A stretch of 8,926 nt of DNA from a candidate division Zixibacteria bacterium 4484_93 (lineage in GTDB: Bacteria; UBP14; UBA6098; 4484-93), in assembly GCA_002085385.1 (NCBI GenBank), contig NATO01000044.1, positions 1 to 8,926 of the forward strand, in the 5' to 3' direction. The notes beneath the pieces are model-generated. The model was not told the origin of the DNA and made no database searches. It saw nothing but the letters and a program-made list of their open reading frames with translations. Made by a program: the position numbers and the translations under genes. Below are positions 1 through 6,890 of the stretch, piece after piece; positions within the stretch are counted from its first letter, which is position 1; every line of letters begins with the position of its first letter.

Positions 1-20
1 TGGGAAAGATAAAGTAACAA

Positions 21-911
21 CTACTTCTTCACTCCCAGAAGCAGTGCAACGGACGCGGATATTATCTCTGCTGCTGTGAACCATAGCCGTGATGTAAGCC
101 CTATGAGTGTTGCAATAGGTAACGGAAGATACGGCGAGAGCAGAGCCGTCACCACGCCCTCGCGTATTCCCAGTCCACTGGGAACAAAGAGAGCAAGATA
201 CCCGACGATGGAAGCTGCGGGATACACACCGACGACATCGGCAAATCTTATGTTCTGACCGAATGAAAGGATGAAAAGATAAAAAGAGACACCATATATT
301 GCCCAGTATGAGATATAAAGGAGAAGGACAAGCAAGTTCTGCTTCCAGCTCGGATAATACTGCAGCTTGCCCCGTTTGAACCTTGCCAGTATGTAGTTCA
401 AAACAGCAACGAGACTCTTTGGTGAGAAAATAAAGAAAAGTATCACAGGGACAGCAAACCAGAAATACGCGAGTGAAACCCTCCCGATATTCACCTGCCC
501 AACGGATGGTAACGCTACAATAAACCCGGCGAATATTAGCAGAACTATCGCAAAGACAATGGTCGTTCCAACCCTCGATTTGGAGAGCTTCTTTTTATCC
601 GCGAGATACATTATCCCCAATATCTGCCACACCTTGCCCGGAATGTATCTCCCAAGATTCGATATGTTAAAAATTCTATACGCCTCGGAAATGCTTATCT
701 TCTCACCCAGAGAGACAAGCAGGTATCTCCAGATAACTGTCTGGTAGAAGAAGAGGAATAAGAGTAGCAAAAGTGATGGTATAAGATATCCCCAGTTAAG
801 CTCAAAATTCTGAGCGGAAACCTCCTGCCAGTTTCTAACGAGATACCCGATGAGGAAGAATATCACCCCTGCACCGAATATCCAGGGGAAGATTTTCTTT
901 ACGAGCTTCAT
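21..911 (-). CDS. UPF0104/YbhN-family flippase-like integral membrane protein
   Basis: This 296-residue protein is almost entirely membrane-spanning. Hydrophobic segments lie at about 8-24, 42-66, 116-134, 148-162, 192-215, 228-244 and 264-292. The motifs SNLGRYIPGKVW (84-95) and PSGLGIREG (244-252) are the usual conserved loops of the UPF0104/YbhN family, related to the membrane domain of lysylphosphatidylglycerol synthase (PF03706). Members are often encoded beside glycosyltransferases and are proposed to move lipids or lipid-linked sugars across the inner membrane, but the substrate here is unknown. The reading frame stays open far upstream, but that part is Arg/Cys-rich antisense of the glycosyltransferase gene. 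The start at 911 gives a hydrophobic N-terminus (MKLVKKIFPW) and an ATGA overlap with the preceding stop codon, so coupled translation is likely. An AAGGA sits directly against the start codon. The stop TAG at 21-23 closes the gene inside the window. Confidence 0.88.
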   Translation of the reverse strand: MKLVKKIFPWIFGAGVIFFLIGYLVRNWQEVSAQNFELNWGYLIPSLLLLLFLFFYQTVIWRYLLVSLGEKISISEAYRIFNISNLGRYIPGKVWQILGIMYLADKKKLSKSRVGTTIVFAIVLLIFAGFIVALPSVGQVNIGRVSLAYFWFAVPVILFFIFSPKSLVAVLNYILARFKRGKLQYYPSWKQNLLVLLLYISYWAIYGVSFYLFILSFGQNIRFADVVGVYPAASIVGYLALFVPSGLGIREGVVTALLSPYLPLPIATLIGLTSRLWFTAAEIISASVALLLGVKK

Positions 912-1825
912 TCCTTTTTCTTGAGTCTCTTTTCGATGGAGGATAATCTGCTGTTGACCCCTGCGATTGCCTCGGCTAAGAACCCGACGATGAATAGTAG
1001 CATTCCGGAGAGTACAAGAAGCATTATAAGGTACAGAAGCGGTCTGTAGCCTGTGCCGTATCCGTATCTGAGGATAAGCGCAACAATGCCAGCTATGAAT
1101 CCGAGAAGTAGCAGTATCATCCCGATTGTCCCGAAGAATATCATCGGCTTTTTCATAAATGTAATCTGGAACTTGACAGCGAACAGGTCTAGAACGCCGA
1201 CAAGAACCCTCGATGGTCCCTTGAACTTGCTTTTTCCCCAGCGCCTCTCGTGGAGCTTGACCCTTACCTCTCCGATGCGGAACCCTGCATCTGCTGCAAA
1301 CGGGATGACATAGCGGTGCCAATCCTTGCGAAACGGTATCGCCTCGACAACCTCCCTGCGAAATGCTTTCACAGAGTTCATATCGTGGATATCTATATCG
1401 AAGAATTTTCTGGCAAGATGGTTGTAAATCGATGAGACGAGCCTCTTCTTATATCGCCCTTCCTTCCAGCCGCAGACGATGTCGAGTTTTTCCCTCTCCA
1501 TTGTTTCAATCATTTGCGGTATCTCCTCTGGAAGGTATTGTAGGTCTGCCGGGAAGAAGATGAGGATTTCCCCTTTTGCCTCCGAGAAACCTGTCTCTAA
1601 GGCAGCCGTCAGTCCTCTGTTTCTCGTATGGTGGAACACACGAACAAAGCTGTATTCCTTGGCAGATTCCTCCGAAATCTCTCCTGTCCCATCGCTGCTT
1701 CCGTCATCGACGATTATAAGCTCTCCATCGAAAGGAGCGTTTTTTATCATCTCGTCGCACAGACGGACAAACTCCGGGATATTCTCTCGCTCGTTGTAGG
1801 CTGGCACAACTATCGATACGAGCAT
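908..1825 (-). CDS. Family 2 glycosyltransferase, dolichol/polyprenyl-phosphate sugar synthase type, with C-terminal membrane anchor
   Basis: A GT-A fold glycosyltransferase of 305 residues. Visible motifs are the start strand VSIVVPAYNE (3-12), the nucleotide-binding DDGSSDGT (40-47), FPADLQ (91-96) at the DxD position, DMNSVKAFRR (148-157) in the acceptor region and ERRWGKSKF (193-201). Two hydrophobic helices at about 227-252 and 262-288 anchor it to the inner membrane, followed by a basic tail. Relatives transfer mannose, glucose or a similar sugar from a nucleotide donor to a polyprenyl phosphate on the cytoplasmic face. The donor cannot be told from sequence. At the metal site the usual first Asp of the DxD is Pro92, while Asp94 is kept. 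It follows the DUF6913-like gene by 13 nt and overlaps the YbhN-type gene by 4 nt. That pairing fits a sugar-lipid synthase with a flippase-like partner. AAGGGGG precedes the ATG. Confidence 0.92.
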   Translation of the reverse strand: MLVSIVVPAYNERENIPEFVRLCDEMIKNAPFDGELIIVDDGSSDGTGEISEESAKEYSFVRVFHHTRNRGLTAALETGFSEAKGEILIFFPADLQYLPEEIPQMIETMEREKLDIVCGWKEGRYKKRLVSSIYNHLARKFFDIDIHDMNSVKAFRREVVEAIPFRKDWHRYVIPFAADAGFRIGEVRVKLHERRWGKSKFKGPSRVLVGVLDLFAVKFQITFMKKPMIFFGTIGMILLLLGFIAGIVALILRYGYGTGYRPLLYLIMLLVLSGMLLFIVGFLAEAIAGVNSRLSSIEKRLKKKE

Positions 1826-1838
1826 AAACCCCCTTTTC

Positions 1839-2300
1839 TTAGGAAAAGATTTTTAGCAGGTAGTCTATTCCTGCAGGTAATGGTGGGAGTATAATGTTTG
1901 CATAAGGTTTCTGGACATTGTTGGAGAACGAGACGCGATACGGTATCCGGCAGACAACAGCAGCGGATGCCACAGGGAAGAAGAAGCTATCACACAGGTC
2001 GATGAAAAGCTCGAATTCCTGCGACCTTATCCTGTCTAATATCCGTTTCTTTGGCATATTGAATATATTGATGTCCTTTTTTGTGATAATTATCCCGTCT
2101 CCTTCCGTGCCGAGCCTGACGATTTCTTTGCCCTTTAGTTTTGGCAATAGCAGCTCGAGTTTTTCTTCTCCGTTATCGGAGTTTATTCCTACGAGTATTC
2201 GCCTTACAGGAATCCTGCTGCCTGAGAACTGCTTATTCTCCTCTTCGATGGAGGCAAGCTGCCTCATCTTGAGGTTCTGGAGTTTATATCTTATACTCAT
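1839..2300 (-). CDS. Small DUF6913-like protein of unknown function
   Basis: A 153-residue soluble protein with no signal peptide or membrane helix. The middle alternates strands and helices (RILVGINSD at 34-42; GIIITKKDINIF at 69-80). It is followed by FELFIDLCDSFFFPV (96-110), a small-residue helix, CRIPYRVSFSN (117-127) and an aliphatic C-terminus. The order 'ELFIDLC ... PVA-A-VCRIPYRVSFS' resembles the DUF6913 family known mainly from Bacteroidota, and more distantly the N-terminal lobe of GT9-type glycosyltransferases. This is recalled resemblance, not a search result. Its ATG lies inside the last codons of glyA (17-nt overlap) with AAAGG directly against the start, suggesting translational coupling. 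The glycosyltransferase gene follows after 13 nt. Position suggests a link to glyA or to the envelope module, but no function can be assigned. Confidence 0.7.
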   Translation of the reverse strand: MSIRYKLQNLKMRQLASIEEENKQFSGSRIPVRRILVGINSDNGEEKLELLLPKLKGKEIVRLGTEGDGIIITKKDINIFNMPKKRILDRIRSQEFELFIDLCDSFFFPVASAAVVCRIPYRVSFSNNVQKPYANIILPPLPAGIDYLLKIFS

Positions 2301-3561
2301 CCTTTAATTTATATTGATACAGTGGGAACTGTTCGCAGAGTTCCCTTACCTTATTTTTCACATCCTCGTATATCTTTTCGTTTCCGATATTTACAACGAC
2401 CCTGTGGATGAGCTGTGCAATCTGTCTTGACTCGTCTTCCTTCATTCCTCTCGTTGTGATTGCCGGTGTTCCGATGCGTATTCCGGATGTTATAAACGGT
2501 TTCTCGGGGTCATACGGAATGGTGTTTCTGTTGACGGTAATATCCACCTTGCCGAGCTCACCTTCGACGGTTTTTCCTGTTAGCTTGAACGGTCTCAGGT
2601 CGACCAGCATAAGATGTGTATCCGTTCCACCGGAGACGAGCCTGAAGCCGAGCTTCCTGAACTCATCCGCCATAGCAGCTGCATTTGCGATTATCTGCTT
2701 CTGATATTCCTTGAATTCCGGCTGTAAATCCTGTTTGAATGCCACCGCCTTGGCAGCTATTATGTGCATAAGCGGGCCGCCCTGCATTCCTGGCATCACG
2801 GCTTTGTCGATTGCCTTTGCATATTTCTCTTTGCACATAATCATACCGGCTCTCGGTCCACGGAGTGTCTTGTGTGTGGTTGTCGTGACAAAATCGCAGT
2901 ATGGGAAAGGTGATGGATGCAGTCCAGCGGCGATAAGCCCTGCAATATGTGCTATGTCTGCCATAAGGTATGCACCGACCTCGTCCGCTATCTTGCGGAA
3001 TTTCTTGAAATCCAAAATCCGTGGGTATGCTGAAGCGCCTGCTACGATTAGTTTTGGTTTCTCTTTCTTTGCCTGTTCCATTAAATCATCGTAGTTGAGC
3101 ACCTCCGTTTCGCGGTCGACATTGTAGTGAACGACATTGTAAAGTATCCCCGAGAAATTCACAGGATGTCCATGAGTCAGATGTCCGCCGTGCGACAGGT
3201 TAAGTCCCATAAGTTTGTCTCCGGGCTTGAGAACAGTGAAGTAGACCGCCATATTTGCCTGTGAACCCGAATGTGGCTGGACATTGATATGCTCGGCTCC
3301 GGGGAAGAGCTGTTTTGCTCTTTCCCTTGCGAGGTTCTCCGCTATGTCGACAAACTGACAGCCACCGTAATATCGCCTCCCGGGGTAACCCTCGGCATAC
3401 TTGTTTGTCATAACGCTTCCAGCTGCCTCTAATACCGCATCCGAAACGAAATTCTCCGATGCTATAAGCTCTATCCCGTATGTCTCCCTCTGCGTCTCCT
3501 TCTGGATGGCATCGTAGATTTCAGGGTCGATATCCTTCAGGCAATTCCTTAGATGGTTCAT
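2284..3561 (-). CDS. glyA: Serine hydroxymethyltransferase
   Basis: A 425-residue PLP enzyme of the cytoplasm that interconverts serine plus tetrahydrofolate with glycine plus 5,10-methylene-tetrahydrofolate, the main source of one-carbon units. Full length for the family. The N-terminus carries ELIASENFVS (31-40). NKYAEGYPGRRYYGG (53-67), NVQPHSGSQAN (93-103) and the ADIAH motif (201-205, with Asp202 toward the PLP ring nitrogen) are present. The PLP-binding lysine is Lys231 in TTTTHKTLRGPR, and Arg362 in SGIRIGTPA is the expected substrate-carboxylate ligand. All key residues are intact. An AGGAGG site sits 4 nt before the ATG. It starts 10 nt after the rpiB stop. The rpiB-glyA order is also seen in other bacteria, for example with one intervening gene in Bacillus. 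The 3' end overlaps the next gene by 17 nt. Confidence 0.98.
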   Translation of the reverse strand: MNHLRNCLKDIDPEIYDAIQKETQRETYGIELIASENFVSDAVLEAAGSVMTNKYAEGYPGRRYYGGCQFVDIAENLARERAKQLFPGAEHINVQPHSGSQANMAVYFTVLKPGDKLMGLNLSHGGHLTHGHPVNFSGILYNVVHYNVDRETEVLNYDDLMEQAKKEKPKLIVAGASAYPRILDFKKFRKIADEVGAYLMADIAHIAGLIAAGLHPSPFPYCDFVTTTTHKTLRGPRAGMIMCKEKYAKAIDKAVMPGMQGGPLMHIIAAKAVAFKQDLQPEFKEYQKQIIANAAAMADEFRKLGFRLVSGGTDTHLMLVDLRPFKLTGKTVEGELGKVDITVNRNTIPYDPEKPFITSGIRIGTPAITTRGMKEDESRQIAQLIHRVVVNIGNEKIYEDVKNKVRELCEQFPLYQYKLKDEYKI

Positions 3562-3571
3562 TTTTCCTCCT

Positions 3572-4036
3572 TTATTTACACTGCTCCTTCTCGATATTCG
3601 TTATCTTCTCGACACGCCTTTTGTGCCGTTTCCCTTCCTCTGTATTGCCTTCGAACGGTGTTGAGATGAATATTTTGACGAGTTTGTGCGCTGTATCTTT
3701 TGGTGTGTATCCGCCGGCGATGGTGATTATATTTGCATCATTGTGCCTTCTCGACATCTCAGCCTCGCGCTCCACGCGGCAGTGAGCAGCTCGAACACCG
3801 AACACCTTGTTTGCGGCGATTGCCATACCGATGCCTGTATCGCAAATGAGGATTCCGAAGTCTGCTTTCCCTCCTGCAACGGCGTCTGCGACCTTTCTCG
3901 CAAAATCGGGGTAATCGACGGATTTGTCGGAGTCTGTGCCCATATCGAGCATCGTATGTTCCTGTCTCAGTTTGTAGATAAGCTCTTGCTTGAGCCTGTA
4001 TCCCCTGTGGTCTGCTCCTATTGCTATCGTTGCCAT
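3572..4036 (-). CDS. rpiB: Ribose-5-phosphate isomerase B (RpiB/LacAB family)
   Basis: A 154-residue cytoplasmic sugar-phosphate isomerase interconverting ribose 5-phosphate and ribulose 5-phosphate in the pentose phosphate pathway. Family signatures are GADHRGYRLK (7-16), GTDSDKSVDYPDFA (33-46), CDTGIGMAIAANK (65-77) with catalytic Cys65 and oxyanion-hole Thr67, RHNDANI (97-103) and the C-terminal RHKRRVEKI (137-145). Two details differ from the common form. Gly after the catalytic Cys is Asp66 (usually CGTGIG), and five extra residues sit before the RHxRRV motif. Allose-6-phosphate isomerases and LacA/B share this fold, so a different pentose or hexose phosphate is possible, but the context with glyA favours housekeeping RpiB. 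It is the first gene of the five-gene minus-strand operon, with GGGAGG upstream of the ATG. Confidence 0.95.
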   Translation of the reverse strand: MATIAIGADHRGYRLKQELIYKLRQEHTMLDMGTDSDKSVDYPDFARKVADAVAGGKADFGILICDTGIGMAIAANKVFGVRAAHCRVEREAEMSRRHNDANIITIAGGYTPKDTAHKLVKIFISTPFEGNTEEGKRHKRRVEKITNIEKEQCK

Positions 4037-4055
4037 TTTTCCTCCCGTTATTGCA

Positions 4056-4091
4056 ATTTTAACAAATAAAATTAAATATGGTTCAAGTCAA
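4056..4091 (-). promoter_or_regulatory. Possible promoter region for the rpiB-glyA operon
   Basis: The AT-rich 128-bp gap between divergent rpiB and the YitT gene must hold the promoter for the minus-strand operon. On the minus strand a TAAAAT -10-like hexamer (4056-4061) lies downstream of TTGAAC (4081-4086, 19-nt spacing) and of an overlapping TTGACT (4086-4091). Neither pairing has ideal spacing, so the exact promoter is uncertain. Confidence 0.3.
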
Positions 4092-4104
4092 GCAAAATAA
4101 AATC

Positions 4105-4132
4105 TTGACAGAACGGAAAGTTTGGATACATT
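4105..4132 (+). promoter_or_regulatory. Predicted promoter of the YitT-family gene
   Basis: A perfect -35 TTGACA (4105-4110) is followed after 16 nt by TACATT (4127-4132, 4 of 6 to TATAAT). Predicted transcription starts near 4139, giving a leader of about 25 nt to the ATG at 4165. An A-rich stretch lies just upstream. Because the promoter sits inside the upstream extension of the reading frame, it argues against a start at 4078. Confidence 0.55.
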
Positions 4133-4164
4133 CGGCGGGTTTTTCTAACTTGAAAGGGGAAATG

Positions 4165-5043
4165 ATGAATAAGCGATTTAGAAGGGAGCTCTCGGACTGG
4201 TCTGTAATACTTTTTGGGGTGCTTTTGGTCAGCTTTGGACTCGACTTCCTTATGATACCAAACAAGATAGTTGCCGGGGGTTTTTCCGGTCTTGCCACAA
4301 TAAGTTATCACCTATTCGGTTTGCCCGTTGGAACCGTTATGCTTCTGCTGAACATCGCCGTTTTTGCTCTCGGTTATAGGATGCTGGGAAAGCGGTTTGC
4401 TATTCGCTCGATTGTATCATCTGTTTTGCTCTCGGTCTTTGTTGATGCTATTGCTCTGGTGATGCACGGCTTCGGTATCTCCTCGCTGACAGACGATATA
4501 TTTCTTGCCTCCATTTATGGTGGGCTTGCCTGTGGCGTGGGAATAGGGCTCATTCTTGCGAAGAACTCATCCACCGGCGGCACGGATGTCATTGCCCAGA
4601 TAATAAACCATAAAACCGGCTACAACACGGGTAAACTGCTTGTTGCTATCGACATTGCGATAACCGTTCTTGCTGCTCTGGTGTTTGGTCCGAGGATAGC
4701 AATGTATGGCATCATCACGGTGGCGGTTACAGGGACGGTTGTAGACCTCGTTATAGGGGGTCGAAAAACTGCTCGTTTTGTTGTTGTGATTACCGATAAA
4801 CCGGATAGGATTACCAGGCGGATACTCGCCGAGCTCAATCGTGGTGCGACGCTCCTCGAGGGAACGGGTGCCTACACGGGAAACAAGCGGAAGCTCATAA
4901 TCTGTATCGTCAGGAGGCGGCAGGTTATGCTTCTGAGAAGGATTGTCGAGGAGGAGGACCCTAACGCCTTTTTGACATTTACACAGGCATCCGAGGTTCT
5001 CGGAAGAGGGTTTTATCCGCTTGCCGAGGCAAAATCTTCTTGA
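4165..5043 (+). CDS. YitT family (DUF161/DUF2179) membrane protein
   Basis: A 292-residue inner-membrane protein of the YitT family. Five or six hydrophobic segments lie at about 13-33, 36-51, 56-71, 82-101, 113-132 and 158-200. The family motif LAKNSSTGGTDVIA is at 131-144. The soluble C-terminal DUF2179 domain (about 204-284) includes RGATLLEGTGAYTGNKRK (226-243) and FTQASEVLGRGF (272-283). Its molecular function is not established, although some members are discussed as transporters. Two adjacent ATG codons (4162 and 4165) follow an AAGGGGA site. The second has better spacing and is preferred. The frame is open back to an ATG at 4078, but that extension contains the predicted promoter and has no ribosome site. 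The stop codon TGA lies within the -35 box of the downstream tRNA-Gln promoter. Codon use matches its neighbours. Confidence 0.92.
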   Translation: MNKRFRRELSDWSVILFGVLLVSFGLDFLMIPNKIVAGGFSGLATISYHLFGLPVGTVMLLLNIAVFALGYRMLGKRFAIRSIVSSVLLSVFVDAIALVMHGFGISSLTDDIFLASIYGGLACGVGIGLILAKNSSTGGTDVIAQIINHKTGYNTGKLLVAIDIAITVLAALVFGPRIAMYGIITVAVTGTVVDLVIGGRKTARFVVVITDKPDRITRRILAELNRGATLLEGTGAYTGNKRKLIICIVRRRQVMLLRRIVEEEDPNAFLTFTQASEVLGRGFYPLAEAKSS

Positions 5044-5067
5044 CAAAGCATAGAGAAAATCTATAAT
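5040..5067 (+). promoter_or_regulatory. Consensus sigma-70-type promoter of tRNA-Gln
   Basis: TTGACA (5040-5045) and TATAAT (5062-5067) are both perfect matches with a 16-nt spacer. Transcription should start near 5074, about 7 nt before the mature tRNA 5' end. The TGA stop codon of the YitT-family gene (5041-5043) is inside the -35 hexamer. Confidence 0.85.
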
Positions 5068-5080
5068 ATAGTTCTGGCAC

Positions 5081-5151
5081 TGGGGAGTCGTCCAATGGCA
5101 AGACAGCGGACTCTGGATCCGCCGATCGGGGTTCGAATCCCTGCTCCCCAG
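5081..5151 (+). tRNA. trnQ: tRNA-Gln (anticodon CUG)
   Basis: A complete cloverleaf can be drawn. The acceptor stem is TGGGGAG (5081-5087) with CTCCCCA (5144-5150), and the discriminator is G5151. The D stem is GTC/GAC (5090-5092, 5102-5104). The anticodon stem is GCGGA/TCCGC with loop CTCTGGA and anticodon CTG at 5113-5115. There is a 4-nt variable loop and a T arm CGGGG-TTCGAAT-CCCTG. The terminal CCA is not encoded. Downstream is a short pyrimidine/T-rich run but no hairpin. Six bases later the oppositely oriented GH99-like gene ends, so transcripts may run into it antisense. Confidence 0.96.
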
Positions 5152-5157
5152 CTCTTC

Positions 5158-6870
5158 TTATTTTAGATATACTACCTTTTTGGTTGTTGTTCGTCCGTTT
5201 TTCGTCTGCACCCTGATGAAATATACCCCGCTGCATAGCTTTTCATCTGGTATCCAGACTATTTTGTAGGGGTCTGTCTGTGGCAAACCCTTGGCGACCA
5301 ATCTCCCCTGCAGGTTGTATATTTCAGCCGTCGCGGGACGCATACATCTGTCCCCTATGGTGATGATACAGGAGGAATTGAACGGATTAGGGTAGATGTG
5401 AATTTCCGGAGAGGTGGGCATTTCGGGAGCTTTTTGTTCGATGCTTGTTGGTATGTCCCAGCGGTCGTGGAAGCTGCGTGTGGAGTCGAGATACTGGTAA
5501 GAATACTCAACCGATGGTTCAATTTCTGTCCCTTCGTGCCATTCGTTCCAGGAGGTTATCAGGATGAAGTTCGGCTCGGATGCCGCGGCTATCTCGAACC
5601 TGCTCGAGTAGAACGCACCATCCTCGCGGTCAACCGTGAGTCCCGGGTCGCGAATAATCGTGTCGCAGTACCCCGGAAGGATGGTCGCAGCGAAGAGCTT
5701 GTGCTGATACCGAGCCGCGAGCGAGGCACTATTATACTTTGCAGCCAGCTCCGCTGCCGGTGTACTACATGGATTGTAAGTGTGGTAGCCGTCGAAGACA
5801 TCAAGCACCAGCAGAGACAGGAGGTCAGCGATGATGTAAGCGTCATAATCGAGGCTGTCCCTCAAAAGAGCCCAGCTCTCGAGTGGCATAAGCGAAAGTG
5901 GACGATTGTATAAGAACAGTGTTGGAACACCGTCTATCCGAAACATAGCAGGATGCAGGCGATAGTTGGCAAGCAGGTAATTGAAATGGTGTATGAATTG
6001 GTGCAATCGCTCGCTCTCAGGAAAAGCGTCGATGCCGCAGGTTTCTATGTAAAAGCTGATGAGGAAGTCGGATGTGTCTGCGACCGAGAAGATGACATCG
6101 AGTGCGCCATCCTCGAAAGTGCCAGGTCCCCACCAGGAGCAGATGAAACCGTCGATGCCGGACTCCTTTGCCCAGCTGATGTGCTGTGAAACCACCTCTG
6201 GGGAGTAAGAGTCGTAATAGCCGAGAAGTGGCTCGTGAGTTGAGGCGTAATGGTTCTCTGGTTCCCAGTGACGCCAGTATCCTGTAGGCCCGGAGGGAGA
6301 GCCATACCACGGGTAGTAGAATGCGAGAATGAGCCTGTCCGTGGTCCAGGGATCGGTAGGTAGGACAATCGGTCCATCCTCTGTGAGGAAATCGTGCGGG
6401 ACAACGAAAGTTCGCTGGTTTGTTGGGTCATCGGGGATGCTTCCGTTGTTCTCAAACTCCATATTCGGGCAGTGGGGCATCTCTGAGTTCAGGTTGCTGA
6501 ATGTGATATGAACATTTCCCCAATCCCCTTTTTGTGAGTTGAAAACCAGTCCCGTCTCCGGTATCGCTGAGAGGAAGCAGTCGTAGTCGACGATTACCGG
6601 TGCAGTGTCGCTGCGGGTTATGTAGAAGACACCGATGTTCGCGCCATCCTCAGAGGAGTCAGCGACAACATCGATATCTAAGACAACAGGATCTGGGACA
6701 ACAGGAGTCGTGGCATCCGGAAATTCGAGTGTTGCCCAGTCGGATGTGCTCTCAAACCTTATCCGGAAGAGATACCCTATTGTATCGGCGGGGCAGATAC
6801 TGACAAAAGCAAGAAGGATTAATAATAATATAAATATTTTCTTCATTTTTGTTTGGATTAGTTTGTTCAA
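5158..6870 (-). CDS. Secreted GH99-like glycoside hydrolase with C-terminal type IX-style sorting domain
   Basis: A 570-residue exported enzyme. The N-terminus has a signal peptide (basic MNKLIQTKMKK, then a Leu/Ile-rich core to about residue 28). Residues 30-175 form an unrecognised, Asp-rich, probably beta-strand domain. The catalytic domain (about 178-460) matches the GH99 endo-alpha-1,2-mannosidase-like family: AFYYPWYG (183-190), LGYYDSYSPEVV (216-227), GIDGFICSWWG (238-248) and SWNEWHEGTEIEP (440-452). Glu443 and Glu446 fall at the two carboxylates used for catalysis in GH99. The exact substrate is not predictable. Residues 488-570 form a sorting domain (YPNPFN at 493-498, GVYFIRV at 548-554, basic KKVVYLK end), normally removed on export to the cell surface. 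The start is TTG, supported by a GGAGG 6 nt upstream. The first internal ATG (codon 9) lacks such a site. tRNA-Glu ends 20 nt before the start, and tRNA-Gln converges 6 nt beyond the stop. Confidence 0.88.
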   Translation of the reverse strand: MNKLIQTKMKKIFILLLILLAFVSICPADTIGYLFRIRFESTSDWATLEFPDATTPVVPDPVVLDIDVVADSSEDGANIGVFYITRSDTAPVIVDYDCFLSAIPETGLVFNSQKGDWGNVHITFSNLNSEMPHCPNMEFENNGSIPDDPTNQRTFVVPHDFLTEDGPIVLPTDPWTTDRLILAFYYPWYGSPSGPTGYWRHWEPENHYASTHEPLLGYYDSYSPEVVSQHISWAKESGIDGFICSWWGPGTFEDGALDVIFSVADTSDFLISFYIETCGIDAFPESERLHQFIHHFNYLLANYRLHPAMFRIDGVPTLFLYNRPLSLMPLESWALLRDSLDYDAYIIADLLSLLVLDVFDGYHTYNPCSTPAAELAAKYNSASLAARYQHKLFAATILPGYCDTIIRDPGLTVDREDGAFYSSRFEIAAASEPNFILITSWNEWHEGTEIEPSVEYSYQYLDSTRSFHDRWDIPTSIEQKAPEMPTSPEIHIYPNPFNSSCIITIGDRCMRPATAEIYNLQGRLVAKGLPQTDPYKIVWIPDEKLCSGVYFIRVQTKNGRTTTKKVVYLK

Positions 6871-6876
6871 CTTGTT

Positions 6877-6881
6877 CCTCC
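6877..6881 (-). promoter_or_regulatory. Ribosome binding site fixing a TTG start
   Basis: GGAGG on the minus strand lies 6 nt before TTG at 6870-6868. The alternative ATG at 6846 would be about 30 nt away, so this site decides in favour of the TTG start of the GH99-like gene. Confidence 0.75.
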
Positions 6882-6890
6882 GGGGCTTTC

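Noticed and set aside
912..1322. N-terminal extension of the YbhN-type frame to an ATG at 1322 (433 residues total).
   Set aside because: The extra residues are Arg/Cys/His-rich and lie within the glycosyltransferase gene in another frame on the same strand. The ATG at 911 overlaps the previous stop in ATGA fashion and starts a normal family N-terminus.
4078..4164. Longer form of the YitT-family protein starting at 4078.
   Set aside because: It lacks a ribosome site, adds residues atypical for the family and covers a perfect TTGACA promoter element. AAGGGGA before 4162/4165 marks the start.
4567..5046. 159-residue antisense frame opposite the YitT gene, and a similar 86-residue frame opposite the protease (8634-8894).
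   Set aside because: Both lie antisense to well-supported genes, with compositions rich in Arg, His, Asn and Ser typical of shadow frames, and with no ribosome site.
5398..5913. 171-residue plus-strand frame opposite the GH99-like gene.
   Set aside because: It is antisense to the conserved GH99 catalytic motif and shows no recognisable domain or ribosome site.
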